A stretch of 64,000 bases of DNA from Synergistota bacterium. GTDB lineage: Bacteria; Synergistota; Synergistia; Synergistales; Synergistaceae. The position numbers and the translations under genes are program-made. Below the pieces are notes generated by a model that ran no database searches, was not told the origin of the DNA, and saw only the letters and a list, made by a program, of their open reading frames with translations. The DNA is taken from contig JAEXGR010000070.1 of the NCBI GenBank assembly GCA_023450745.1, positions 1 to 64,000 of the forward strand, in the 5' to 3' direction. The stretch's first letter is position 1; each line of letters begins with the position of its first letter. Positions 32,893 through 41,328 of the stretch are shown piece by piece.

Positions 32893-34278
32893 TTACGCCA
32901 GAATCTCGCCCAGTGCCGAAGCAAGAGCCTTAATATCGCCCGCCGATGTCTGCTCGGTCACCGCCAGCAGCATGCAGCCCTCAAGCTCGGGGAAGTGACG
33001 GCCCAGGTCGTAACCGCCGAGGATTCCCTTTTCGAGCAGCTTCTTGTTGATCTCGGAGACCTTTTTGCCGCTCGCCGAGAAGTCCGCGACGACCTCCTGG
33101 AAGGGGACGCCGGAGAACCGGTCAAGCGAGAGGCCCTTGACGCCCGAGAGGACCTTTTTCAGGCAGACCTGGCGCTGCAGCACCGCTTCGCCAAGTTCTT
33201 TCATGCCCTGCGGCCCCATCGCGGCGAGGTATACGCCGGCGGCGATGCCCCAGAGCGCCGAATGCGTGCCGACGAATTCTTTGGCGCTGTCGCGGTTCGC
33301 GAACGAGGTGCGCTCCCAGAGGACGTCGCCGAAGCCCCATTCCTTCTCGCTCGTCGGCGCGATGCCGAAGAGGCGCGAGGGGTATTCGTCGACAAAGCGC
33401 GGATCGTCGGCGGTCGCGATGAAGCCCGCGACGCCGCCGCCGTAGTTCATATGGAGGCCGAGCGCCTGGATATCGCCGCAGGCAATATCCGCGCCATAGT
33501 GCGAGGGGGGCGTAAGCACGCCGAGCGTCGACGGCTCGACATAGGCGACCATCAGAGCGCCCTGGGCATGGGCCAGGTCGGCGATCTCCTGCGCCTTATC
33601 TTCGACGACGCCGAAGAAGTTGGGATTCATGACCAGCACCGCCGCCACCTTGTCCGTCAGCTTCTCTTTAAGGCTGTCGAGGCAGATGCGGCCCGTCTTC
33701 GCGCCGTAATCTACGTACGTGATCTCGACGTCGGGCTGGAGGTAGGTCTGCACCGCCCGCAGCGTATCGGGATTGATATTGCGGGGGATGAGCACCTCTT
33801 TGCGGCGCGCGATGCGCGTCGCCATGCGGAGCGCCGTGCCGACGGCCTGGCTTCCGTCATAGTTCGGCACGTTGCAGACGTCCATGTCGAGCAGCTCGGC
33901 CATCATCGACTGATACTCGAACATCGCGTGGAAGCGTCCGTGATCCTCGTAAGGCTCGCCGGCATAGGCGGTGAGGAACTCGGAGCGGTTGATGACTTCG
34001 TCAACGACCGCGGGGACGTAACGGTTGTAGCAGCCGGCGCCAAGGAAGCAGACCAGCTCGCGCGCCGTCTTGTTCTTGCCGAGCATTGTGCCGACGTGGC
34101 GGAAAAGGCCCGCTTCGTCGCAAATTGGTTCGGGAAGCGCCATCGCCTGTTTCAGGCGCATGTCCTCGGGGATGTCGGCGATCAGGTCCTCGATCGAATC
34201 CACACCGATGAACTTGAGCATCTCAGCCTGAACGGCCGCTTCCGAGTTGGGGATATAGGGATACATCTTTTTTGACAT
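32893..34278 (-). CDS. Divergent glycine dehydrogenase subunit 1 (GcvPA-like)
   Basis: A 461-residue partner of the GcvPB-like protein, recognised by the N-terminal YIPNSEAAVQAEML, FLGAGCYNRYVPAVVDEV and NPNFFGVVED blocks. Canonical GcvPA has TPYQPEISQG where this protein has AGEPYEDHGR, and the stretch usually reading SNICTNQAL reads FVGTHSALW. Since these segments line the active site of glycine decarboxylase, changed substrate or carrier use is likely. It overlaps nothing and sits 14 bases ahead of gcvPB-like, with GGAGGAGAG before the ATG. Confidence 0.85.
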   Translation of the reverse strand: MSKKMYPYIPNSEAAVQAEMLKFIGVDSIEDLIADIPEDMRLKQAMALPEPICDEAGLFRHVGTMLGKNKTARELVCFLGAGCYNRYVPAVVDEVINRSEFLTAYAGEPYEDHGRFHAMFEYQSMMAELLDMDVCNVPNYDGSQAVGTALRMATRIARRKEVLIPRNINPDTLRAVQTYLQPDVEITYVDYGAKTGRICLDSLKEKLTDKVAAVLVMNPNFFGVVEDKAQEIADLAHAQGALMVAYVEPSTLGVLTPPSHYGADIACGDIQALGLHMNYGGGVAGFIATADDPRFVDEYPSRLFGIAPTSEKEWGFGDVLWERTSFANRDSAKEFVGTHSALWGIAAGVYLAAMGPQGMKELGEAVLQRQVCLKKVLSGVKGLSLDRFSGVPFQEVVADFSASGKKVSEINKKLLEKGILGGYDLGRHFPELEGCMLLAVTEQTSAGDIKALASALGEILA

Positions 34279-34290
34279 CTGACTCTCCTC

Positions 34291-35073
34291 CTATGCTATA
34301 CCGCCGCCGTCGACGACAAGCGATGAGCCTGTCACCCACGGGGCCATGTCACTGCAAAGGAAAAATACGCACATCGCGACGTCTTTCGGCGCGCCGAGGC
34401 GAGCCATCGGGCGCTGAGCGCATTCTTCCTTATACTTATCGTCATATACGCCGCCCAGCTGCTCGCATTCGCTTTTGAGCATCGGCGTGTCAATATCGCC
34501 GGGGCAGACGCAATTTATATTTATATTATCGGGACCGTGGTCGATGGCCATCGCGCGCGTCATGTTCCAGACGCCGCCCTTCGCGGCGCAGTAAGAGACG
34601 GCGTGGTCTCCGCCCTTGAGTGCCCAGCCGGAGCCGATGTTGACGATCTTGCCGCCGCCGGCCTTTTTCATATGAGGTACAACATGCTTACACATCAGGT
34701 AGACGCTTTTTAGGGTGACGTTGATCGCGAGATCCCAGTCGCTTTCGGGCAGCGTCTCAACCGTGTGGCGGCGGGCGACGCCGGCGCAGTTCACAAGGAT
34801 GTCGATCTTTGAATGATCCGCCGCGACCTTGTCGGCGAGAGCTTTGCAGTCGGCCTCTTTTGTAACGTTGCATTTAATGAATTCGGCCTTGCCGCCCGCC
34901 TCTTTGATCTCTTGTTCGACCTTACGCGCGAGCTCTTCGTTGATGTCGGCGATGACGACCGATACCCCCGCGTTCGCGAAAAAGCGCGCGATGCCCGCGC
35001 CGATGCCTGAGGCGGCGCCCGTGATGATGGCGGTCTTGCCGTTCATCCCGCAAAGTTTGTTCAAGTCCAGCAT
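34291..35073 (-). CDS. SDR family NAD(P)-dependent oxidoreductase
   Basis: A 260-residue short-chain dehydrogenase with TGAASGIG near residue 19, NCAG near 93, catalytic YCAAK near 161 and VVDGG at the end. It is the first gene of the GcvP-like operon and is related to, but clearly distinct from, the SDR that ends the operon. The two may catalyse consecutive or opposite redox steps on the carbon skeleton feeding the decarboxylase. AAAGGAGAG precedes the ATG. Confidence 0.9.
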   Translation of the reverse strand: MLDLNKLCGMNGKTAIITGAASGIGAGIARFFANAGVSVVIADINEELARKVEQEIKEAGGKAEFIKCNVTKEADCKALADKVAADHSKIDILVNCAGVARRHTVETLPESDWDLAINVTLKSVYLMCKHVVPHMKKAGGGKIVNIGSGWALKGGDHAVSYCAAKGGVWNMTRAMAIDHGPDNININCVCPGDIDTPMLKSECEQLGGVYDDKYKEECAQRPMARLGAPKDVAMCVFFLCSDMAPWVTGSSLVVDGGGIA

Positions 35074-35123
35074 GTTTTTCTCTCCTTTGTAAAGTATTTA
35101 TGTGAAACGTTTTAGTAAAGTAT

Positions 35124-35180
35124 CCAATGTATACAAGATTTCCTGATGTATTTTATATATTATTCGGGGAGGATTGTCAA
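35124..35180 (-). promoter_or_regulatory. Promoter and operator of the GcvP-like operon
   Basis: On the minus strand TTGACA (35180-35175) and TATAAA (35157-35152) are exactly 17 bases apart. About 10-20 bases past the predicted start site lies the element whose plus-strand reading is CCAATGTATAC (35124-35134), nearly identical to the one at the AGCS promoter. A protein bound there would block elongation or open-complex escape. Confidence 0.65.
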
Positions 35181-35213
35181 TACTTTTTCCATATATATTC
35201 GCAAAATAATAAG

Positions 35214-35250
35214 ACAGGCGAAAACGTCTCATCGTTTCCGCCTGTTTATC
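35214..35250 (-). terminator. Terminator after the Synerg-CTERM protein gene
   Basis: ACAGGCGAAAACG (35214-35226) pairs with CGTTTCCGCCTGT (35233-35245) with one mismatch. On the minus strand the stem is followed by a T-rich run (CTTATTATTTT). It separates the secreted protein gene from the promoter of the SDR-gcvP operon. Confidence 0.65.
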
Positions 35251-35318
35251 CGTTACACGTTCGCCTATTCCGGCCCCCTCACGCCTCGCTGCCCGCGGCC
35301 GCCGCCAAACGCCCGCGT

Positions 35319-35978
35319 TTACCTAAGCGGACGGCGGTTGCGTTTTTTCAGCGCCGCGCAGAAAAGCGGCGCCGTCAAAATAAGCGCGGCGGCCGCGGCT
35401 CCCGTGCCGTTACAGCCGGAAGAACCGCCGCTTTCTTTCGGAACGGAGAGGACAAGGACATAATATTCGTCGGGAAGGCAGTTGACCGCTTTGCCCTCGG
35501 GAATCGTTACGGTCAGCCGGTCGCCCTCCGCGCGGTATCCGCAGCCCGCGGCCATCAGCTCAAGCGGCTTTTCGTCTTCGTCGCTGAAATATAAACTCAT
35601 CGAAGCGCCCGCCCTTTTAAACGTGCGCACCTGAGCCGCCTGCTCTTCCGTCAGCGGGGCGGCGAGGCTTATATCGATTGAGGCCACCCCCGGTTCGTAG
35701 GCGTCGCCGGAGATGACAAAGTCAATGAGAGAGCAGACCTCCACCTCGCCCAGCGGCGCGCAAAGCTTATCGTTGAGCGTCCGGTACCACTCGGCCTCCT
35801 CCGCGGTGTATCCTTCCGCCGCGGCGCTTGTGCTGCTGCCGTCGGTTCCGTAAAGAACACAGCCGTCCGCGGAGAGCGCGACGTAGCCCTTTGAGATTAC
35901 GGGCCCCGCCAGGGCGGCCCCGCAAAACAGGGCGGACAGCGAGAGCGCCGCCGTCAACACGAAAACTTTTTTCAGCAT
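35319..35978 (-). CDS. Secreted protein with Synerg-CTERM-like sorting tail
   Basis: A 219-residue exported protein of unknown function. Residues 1-25 form a signal peptide (KK, then a hydrophobic stretch ending ALAG). The C-terminus has SGGSSGC followed by a short linker, a hydrophobic segment and a basic end (LKKRNRR). This matches the Synerg-CTERM type of cell-surface sorting signal, known from Synergistota, in which a Cys precedes the membrane segment. The middle 150 residues show no recognised domain. AGGGGAG precedes the ATG. It is probably anchored at the cell surface. Confidence 0.75.
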   Translation of the reverse strand: MLKKVFVLTAALSLSALFCGAALAGPVISKGYVALSADGCVLYGTDGSSTSAAAEGYTAEEAEWYRTLNDKLCAPLGEVEVCSLIDFVISGDAYEPGVASIDISLAAPLTEEQAAQVRTFKRAGASMSLYFSDEDEKPLELMAAGCGYRAEGDRLTVTIPEGKAVNCLPDEYYVLVLSVPKESGGSSGCNGTGAAAAALILTAPLFCAALKKRNRRPLR

Positions 35979-36050
35979 ATTTTTTACTCCCCTTTTCTCT
36001 TGGTTTTTCCTGCCGCCCGGCAGAGCGTCAGGTAAGCAAATATTGCGCGT

Positions 36051-36887
36051 CTATTTTCCAGACCTCCGCGACGGCGTATCTTGCCGGCTATAAAGGCTGG
36101 CCTTCATCTGGCAGAGCATTCCCAGCGTGAACTCTCCCCAGCTGTAGTTCGTCATGTATTCTCCGGCGAAGGAGGCGATCGCCTCGGGGTCCCGGTCCAT
36201 AAAGCGGAAATAGTCGCAGTCGACCTTCCTCGGGTTCACGGCCACGGCGTTGTACTGCTTGACCACCGCGCCGTCGACGCCCGCGAAACGCAGCGTCTTC
36301 ATCATGCTGCCGATAAAGGTATGTATCTGTTTCAGCTTTGAGGCGTCATACCCGTCCTCTTCCCAAAGGCGGGCGGATATCTCCTCCATCGTCAGCGAAG
36401 CGCCGCGCCGGTCGATAAGGCAGGCAAAGAGCTCCTTGGCCTTCGCCCGCTCAAATTTTACGGGGGCGCCGCCGCAGAGGAGCTCGAATCCCCCAAAGGT
36501 GCGAACGAAAGCCCAGGGCTGCGCGCGCCGCTTCATCGGCCGCAGGTTCACGAGCTCCTCCTCGATGTCGCGCCTTGTCACTGGTTTCATGAGGTAGCCG
36601 GAGGCGTGCAGGCCGAAGGCGTCGATCGCGTATTCAGAGTAGCCGGTGAGGAATATGACCGCGATGGCGGGCTCCAGCTCCTTCATCTGCTTTGCCAGCG
36701 TAATGCCGTCCATCTCCTGCATATTTATATCAAGAAACGCCACGTCGACCTGATTATGCGCCAGATAAGCCAGCGCCTCGCGCGGGTCGTCAAAGCCGGC
36801 CGCGCTTTCAATGCCGGAAATTTTATTCAGCTGAATTAAAAGATCGTCAAGCAAAAGTTTCTCGTCGTCAACGGCTATTACTTTCAT
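36051..36887 (-). CDS. Response regulator with winged-helix/SARP-like output
   Basis: A 278-residue cytoplasmic response regulator. The receiver (1-120) has the acidic pair DDE at 7-9, phospho-acceptor D53 in FLDINMQEMDG, and K101 in MKPV. The output half (about 125-230) is an OmpR/SARP-like winged helix rather than LytTR, followed by a short helical tail (DYFRFMD...YMTNYSWGE). It overlaps the kinase gene by 20 bases. Winged-helix regulators of this class bind tandem repeats 11 bases apart, and such a pair lies upstream of the kinase operon and of the esterase at 43.8 kb. Confidence 0.9.
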   Translation of the reverse strand: MKVIAVDDEKLLLDDLLIQLNKISGIESAAGFDDPREALAYLAHNQVDVAFLDINMQEMDGITLAKQMKELEPAIAVIFLTGYSEYAIDAFGLHASGYLMKPVTRRDIEEELVNLRPMKRRAQPWAFVRTFGGFELLCGGAPVKFERAKAKELFACLIDRRGASLTMEEISARLWEEDGYDASKLKQIHTFIGSMMKTLRFAGVDGAVVKQYNAVAVNPRKVDCDYFRFMDRDPEAIASFAGEYMTNYSWGEFTLGMLCQMKASLYSRQDTPSRRSGK

Positions 36888-38691
36888 CTGTTACCACCTT
36901 CGGAATAAATATCGTGATCACGGTTCCCTTTACCGGCTCGCTCTCGATTGCAAGCGTACCGCCGCACATCATCCTGATCCTGTTTCTGACATTTTCGATG
37001 CCGACATGGTTCCTATCGTCGCGGGGGACGTTCATAAAATCAAACCCCGTGCCGTTATCCTTCACGCAGACCGTGTAACCGTCGTCGGTCTCGTCGGTCT
37101 CGATGGAGACGGTGCCGCCCCCCTTGACGGCGGCCGCGCCGTAGTGGATCGCGTTCTCGACGAGCGGCTGTACGGAAAGAGTCGGCAGGTAGAAGTCCAC
37201 CGTCTTGATATCGTAAACAAAGTTGATCTTCCCCTGAAAGCGGATCTTCTCTATATAAAGGTAATTCTCAATATGGACAAGCTCCTGTTCAAAGGGGATG
37301 AGCGCCTTCGACGTGAGCGAATCCATGTTGCGGCGCAGGTATTTCGAAAAATGGGCGATCGCCTCCTGCGCGACCTCCGGGTCGATCTCGCAGAGAGCCT
37401 TGATCGTCGCCAGCGCGTTATAGAGAAAGTGCGGCTGTATCTGGCTGATCATGATCGCGACGCGGCTCTGTGTGAGTTCGTTCTCCATTCGTTCCACGCG
37501 CGCGGCGGTATCAATCTTGTTTTTATACTCGCGGATGACGACGCCGCCTAAGATGGCGGCGGAGATTATCGACCCCATCTGCACAAAGATCGCGTAGTGC
37601 CCAGGCGTGACCGCGTAGACATAGGCGTCGCCTATCGCCCCGGCCGGAATCAGCAGCGTTGAATATACGATCAGCCGCGGGGCCTTCTTCCCGGACGCCG
37701 CCGCTTCGACCGCCAGAGCGGCAAAAGCGGAGAGCATTCCCAAAAGGCCGAATGCGGTGGAGATATTAAGCGTCTGATAGGCCTCCAGACGGCCCGCGAT
37801 CTGCAGCAGACTCAGCAGCGTAATGACGAAGAAGGCCGCCGAGGCTTGCAGGCGCGCCAGCCTGCGGCGCGCGCCGCTCATGTATTCGGAGACATAGAGA
37901 GAAAAGAACGCCATGACCATGTACATGCTCAGGATCTCCATGTAAGCGGTAAACACCGGCGTCGGCAGCAAAAAGCTGAAATCGTTCTGGATGAAGAACC
38001 ACACCGCGGCAAAGACGGTATAGCCGGCGTTGTACAGCAGAGCGCAGATTCGCCGGTAGCCGATCACGATAAAGAAGACGGAGACGGCCAGCTCCAGCAG
38101 CCCGAAGATAAAGATAAAAACGGCGAAAACGGCGGAAAAGCCGCGCTTCGCGAAAAGAGTACGGTACATGGAGCCCTCCGTGCCGAAATAGATGTTATCC
38201 AGCAGCTTTTCGGCGCTCGGCAGATAGCGGTTGCCGTAGACGTTATAAAGCTCCATTTCAATCAGGTCCGCGGTCGTAAGTCCGGGCGAAAGAACGGACA
38301 TCCAAACGTCGCCGCCGCTCCGGGAAAGCCGGTGCCGCGACGCGGCGTTGCCGAAGGAGAAGAACTCCCGCCCGTTTACCCGAATCTTAACGGCAAGGTA
38401 CTGCATCCGCAGGATGAGGGAGAGATTTTTTTCAATGTCTTTTGAAAAATGCCCTTTAATCTCTATCAGACGGCTCTTGCTGAGATAGGGTGTCTCGCCC
38501 TCTTTCAACGGCAGCCACGGCCCCCCGTCGGCGCGGTATTCCCCGACGACCGACACCTTTGTATAAAATTCGTCCCCCTGCACCCAGGAATTTTTTCCCG
38601 TCAGCAGCAGGCCGGAGAGGAAAACGGCGGCAAGAAGGGCCGCGAACAACTGGCAGGCGATGACCTTGCCGTGAGGCTCTTTACCTGTCAT
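36868..38691 (-). CDS. LytS-like sensor histidine kinase with 7TM sensor
   Basis: A 607-residue membrane kinase. After an N-terminal membrane segment comes an extracytoplasmic jelly-roll-like region (about 30-170), seven membrane segments of the 7TMR-DISM type (about 180-390), then a His_kinase domain with H421 in QIQPHFLYNAL and a HATPase domain (VENAIHYG, DNGTGF, GIENVRNR). The start is the ATG at 38691 because AGGAGA and GGGGAG lie close upstream; the open frame to 38949 has no membrane or family match and overlaps the regulatory DNA. It pairs with the response regulator downstream. Confidence 0.88.
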   Translation of the reverse strand: MTGKEPHGKVIACQLFAALLAAVFLSGLLLTGKNSWVQGDEFYTKVSVVGEYRADGGPWLPLKEGETPYLSKSRLIEIKGHFSKDIEKNLSLILRMQYLAVKIRVNGREFFSFGNAASRHRLSRSGGDVWMSVLSPGLTTADLIEMELYNVYGNRYLPSAEKLLDNIYFGTEGSMYRTLFAKRGFSAVFAVFIFIFGLLELAVSVFFIVIGYRRICALLYNAGYTVFAAVWFFIQNDFSFLLPTPVFTAYMEILSMYMVMAFFSLYVSEYMSGARRRLARLQASAAFFVITLLSLLQIAGRLEAYQTLNISTAFGLLGMLSAFAALAVEAAASGKKAPRLIVYSTLLIPAGAIGDAYVYAVTPGHYAIFVQMGSIISAAILGGVVIREYKNKIDTAARVERMENELTQSRVAIMISQIQPHFLYNALATIKALCEIDPEVAQEAIAHFSKYLRRNMDSLTSKALIPFEQELVHIENYLYIEKIRFQGKINFVYDIKTVDFYLPTLSVQPLVENAIHYGAAAVKGGGTVSIETDETDDGYTVCVKDNGTGFDFMNVPRDDRNHVGIENVRNRIRMMCGGTLAIESEPVKGTVITIFIPKVVTDESNSR

Positions 38692-39028
38692 TCTCCTCAT
38701 CTCCCCTTTAAGATCACAGCGGTTTTTGTCAAAATAGCCGTAATATCTTAGCATTGAATCGGAACTGCCGTAGACGCTTTTCGCAGCGGACGCGCCGCGC
38801 GGGAACATGCGCATGTCACCGCTCCCCCAACGGCCGCGTCTCTTCGGCGCGGACCGCGCCCAAAGCGGCGGTCTTCCCTCTGGCGGCGGGCAAAAACGCG
38901 GCGGCCGTATAAAGCGGCAAAATATATCTTTTATCACTGTCAGCTGCACTCAAACTATACACCTCTAAACTATGGCGCCGGGCGCGGCGCTCGAAAGACG
39001 CCCTTTTATATAATAGGGTAACACCACA

Positions 39029-39051
39029 GGTACAACAAAAGTACAACAAAT
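39029..39051 (-). promoter_or_regulatory. Tandem 11-bp-spaced operator upstream of the kinase operon
   Basis: The minus strand carries two copies of TTTGTTGTA with an 11-base period, followed by CC. The same 23-base arrangement recurs at 45451-45473 upstream of the esterase. Eight bases downstream in both places is a TA-x-x-x-T hexamer (TACCCT here) that could be a -10, so the repeats would occupy the -35 position, as for activator-type OmpR-family sites. Confidence 0.6.
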
Positions 39052-39083
39052 CGGCCGCGCCGGAGAAATTTTTTATTTTTCGC

Positions 39084-39127
39084 TTGCAATTCCGTTGTCG
39101 ACTATGTATATTTTTACCTGAAGGTAA
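39084..39127 (+). promoter_or_regulatory. Promoter and palindromes ahead of the GntR gene
   Basis: TTGCAA (39084-39089) and TATATT (39107-39112) are 17 bases apart. ACTATGTAT (39101-39109) overlaps the -10 and repeats a stretch of the dehydrogenase operator (19010-19018 region). Immediately downstream TTACCT-GA-AGGTAA (39114-39127) is a perfect inverted repeat. Either could serve autoregulation. Confidence 0.5.
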
Positions 39128-39146
39128 GATTGGGAGTTGATCGAAT

Positions 39147-39797
39147 ATGGTTATGACGTCCTCCGCCGTACAGACCGCGGCGGGATTTGTATATGATCAA
39201 TTGAGGAGAAAGATTTTTGAAAAGGCTCTTGTCAGCGGCCAGCGCCTGCCAGAGGTGGCGATCGCGAAAGAGCTGCAGGTGAGCCGCACCCCCGTGCGCG
39301 AGGCCTTAAGACGCCTGGAAAACGAAGGACTGGTCCAGATAATCCCCGGCTGGGGGGCATGTCTCGCCTCGCCGACCAGACAGGAGATCATCGACACCTA
39401 TGAGGTCCGGGGAAATCTGGAGATCATGGCGATCCGCAAAGCGGCGAGGCAGATTACGCCGCTGCAGATATGCCGTCTGCAAGAACAGATCGACGCGGAG
39501 CATGAGACATTCACGAAGCGCAACCTGGAGTCCTACCTCACCGTCAACGACAACTTCCACATTATCATCGCCGAGTCCTCGGGCAACAACACGCTGGTGG
39601 GGTACATCAAAAACATCCTCTCGCGCACCTTCGTGCAGATGATCTTTTTCGAATCGTTCTTCGATTTTGACACGAACCCCAGCCTCGAAGAACACATCAT
39701 CATCCTTGAAGCGCTCAAGAAACACGACGAAGACGAGTGCGCCCGTCTGATAAAGGAGCACCTGCGGCTCTCGATGGAGGGCCTCAAAACCAGATAA
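39147..39797 (+). CDS. GntR family regulator, FCD (FadR-like) type
   Basis: A 216-residue transcription factor. The N-terminal winged helix (about 10-75) contains the typical ELQVSRTPVREALRRLENEGLV recognition region; the C-terminal all-helical FCD domain (about 85-210) has the metal/ligand residues in the NDNFHIIIAESSGN and HIIILEALKKHDE segments. FCD regulators usually sense small carboxylates or amino acids and repress catabolic operons at GT-N-AC sites. It lies 4 kb from the GcvP-like operon and is the only GntR gene in the window, so it is the natural candidate for the TGTATAC elements. Confidence 0.92.
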   Translation: MVMTSSAVQTAAGFVYDQLRRKIFEKALVSGQRLPEVAIAKELQVSRTPVREALRRLENEGLVQIIPGWGACLASPTRQEIIDTYEVRGNLEIMAIRKAARQITPLQICRLQEQIDAEHETFTKRNLESYLTVNDNFHIIIAESSGNNTLVGYIKNILSRTFVQMIFFESFFDFDTNPSLEEHIIILEALKKHDEDECARLIKEHLRLSMEGLKTR

Positions 39798-39802
39798 AGA
39801 CA

Positions 39803-39830
39803 CAGGGCGGCCTCCGTGGAGGCCGCCCTG
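39803..39830. terminator. Terminator between gntR and MATE genes
   Basis: CAGGGCGGCCTCC (39803-39815) pairs perfectly with GGAGGCCGCCCTG (39818-39830). The flanks are T-rich on the plus strand. It lies between convergent genes and is probably shared. Confidence 0.8.
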
Positions 39831-39848
39831 TATGTCTCTTCTTTTTGT

Positions 39849-41213
39849 CTAGCGCCGCAGCGCGCCAAGGCTGACGGCGCAGACCCGCCTCAGCAGCAGC
39901 GCGCTTACCAGGGTGGAGATAACCTCGGAGATGACAAAGGCCCACCAAACCTCGCGGAGCGGAAAGATCGCAGAGAAAACCCAAAGCAGCGGCAGGAGAA
40001 TGACCACCACGCGCAGCATCGTCACGACGAGGCTGTAGAGACCGTTGCCCAGCGCCTGATAGACGCCCTGCGCGATAAGCATATAGGCCGTGAATATATA
40101 GCTGACGCTGATGACGCGCATCGCATGTCCGCCGATCGCCAGCAGCTCCGGCGAGGCGTCGAAGAGCCGCAGTATCGGCAGCGCGAGCAGCTGCACGAGA
40201 AACATGCCCGCAAGCATGATCGCCGAGGCGTATATCATACCGTAACGAATCGTCTGCCGCACGCGCGGTTCGCTGCGCGCGCCGTAGTTGAAGGCGGCAA
40301 TCGCCACAACGGCGTTGTTGAGGCCGAAGGCGGGCATAAAGACGAAATTCTGCACCTTGATATAGATGCCGAAGGCGGCTACCGCCGTCGGCGAGAGGCC
40401 GATGAGGATTAAATTCACCCCAAAGGCCATCAGCGAATTCAGCGACTGCATGACGATCGCCGGCGCACCGATCGCATAGATCTTTTTGATCATGCGAAGA
40501 TCGGGACGAAAACCGCGCAAATCAAAGGAAACGTCCCGATTCAGCCGCAGGTTGAAATATACCGCCAGCCCCAGCGCCGTTATCTGCCCGATGACCGTCG
40601 CCGCCGCCGCGCCCTTCACGCCGAAGGCGGGAGCCCCGCAGAGGCCGAATATCAGGATCGGGTCAAGCACGATGTTGATGAGCGCCCCCGCCATCTGCGA
40701 GGCCATCGAGAGCGCCGTCCGGCCCGTGGCCTGCAAAAGCCGCTGAAAGGTTATCTGCCCCACGCCGCCGAAGGACCAGACCATGCAGATCGAAAGATAA
40801 TCGACGCCATAACGGTATATCTCCGCGTCGGCGGTCTGCGAGCCATAGTATCTCTCCGTGCAGAAGATGCCGAAGGTCCAAAAAAGCACGTAGGTGAGAA
40901 GGGCGAGAAAAATGCCGTTCGCCGCCGCCGCGCCCACGCCGCGCCCGTCTTTCTCCCCCAGAAGCCTGGAGAGCACCGCGCCCACGCCGACTCCAGTGCC
41001 CACCGTTATCGAGACGACGAGCAGCTGGATGGGAAAGGCCAACGACAGCGCCGTGATCGCCTTCTCGCCGATACGTGAGATAAAGAGGCTGTCGACGACA
41101 TTGTACAGCGCCTCCATCACCATCGAAAGCATCAGCGGCAGCGACATCGTCAGAAGCAGCCGCCCCACCGGCGCCGACGCCATCTTGTTATTTTGCGGAA
41201 AAACTCTTGCCAT
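39849..41213 (-). CDS. MATE family efflux transporter
   Basis: A 454-residue multidrug/toxin exporter driven by Na+ or H+, with about 12 membrane segments in two homologous halves (NVVDSLFISR near residue 40 and the matching segment NNAVVAIAAFNYG in the second half). The ATG at 41213 is preferred to a TTG nine codons earlier; AAAGGACGG is upstream. It stands alone between the GntR terminator and the CarD pair. Substrate is not predictable. Confidence 0.92.
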   Translation of the reverse strand: MARVFPQNNKMASAPVGRLLLTMSLPLMLSMVMEALYNVVDSLFISRIGEKAITALSLAFPIQLLVVSITVGTGVGVGAVLSRLLGEKDGRGVGAAAANGIFLALLTYVLFWTFGIFCTERYYGSQTADAEIYRYGVDYLSICMVWSFGGVGQITFQRLLQATGRTALSMASQMAGALINIVLDPILIFGLCGAPAFGVKGAAAATVIGQITALGLAVYFNLRLNRDVSFDLRGFRPDLRMIKKIYAIGAPAIVMQSLNSLMAFGVNLILIGLSPTAVAAFGIYIKVQNFVFMPAFGLNNAVVAIAAFNYGARSEPRVRQTIRYGMIYASAIMLAGMFLVQLLALPILRLFDASPELLAIGGHAMRVISVSYIFTAYMLIAQGVYQALGNGLYSLVVTMLRVVVILLPLLWVFSAIFPLREVWWAFVISEVISTLVSALLLRRVCAVSLGALRR

Positions 41214-41328
41214 CTTACAAACTACCGTCCTTTCAAACAAAAAACGAGCCGCGCCGCCGCTTCCAACCGGAATTACGTGACAGGCACAACTCGTTGTTTC
41301 TTAATATAGCGCGATATTATTTTCTGAT

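Noticed and set aside
38692..38949. 86-codon extension of the histidine kinase
   Set aside because: The extension is Arg/Pro-rich with no domain, while good ribosome sites lie at 38691-38705.
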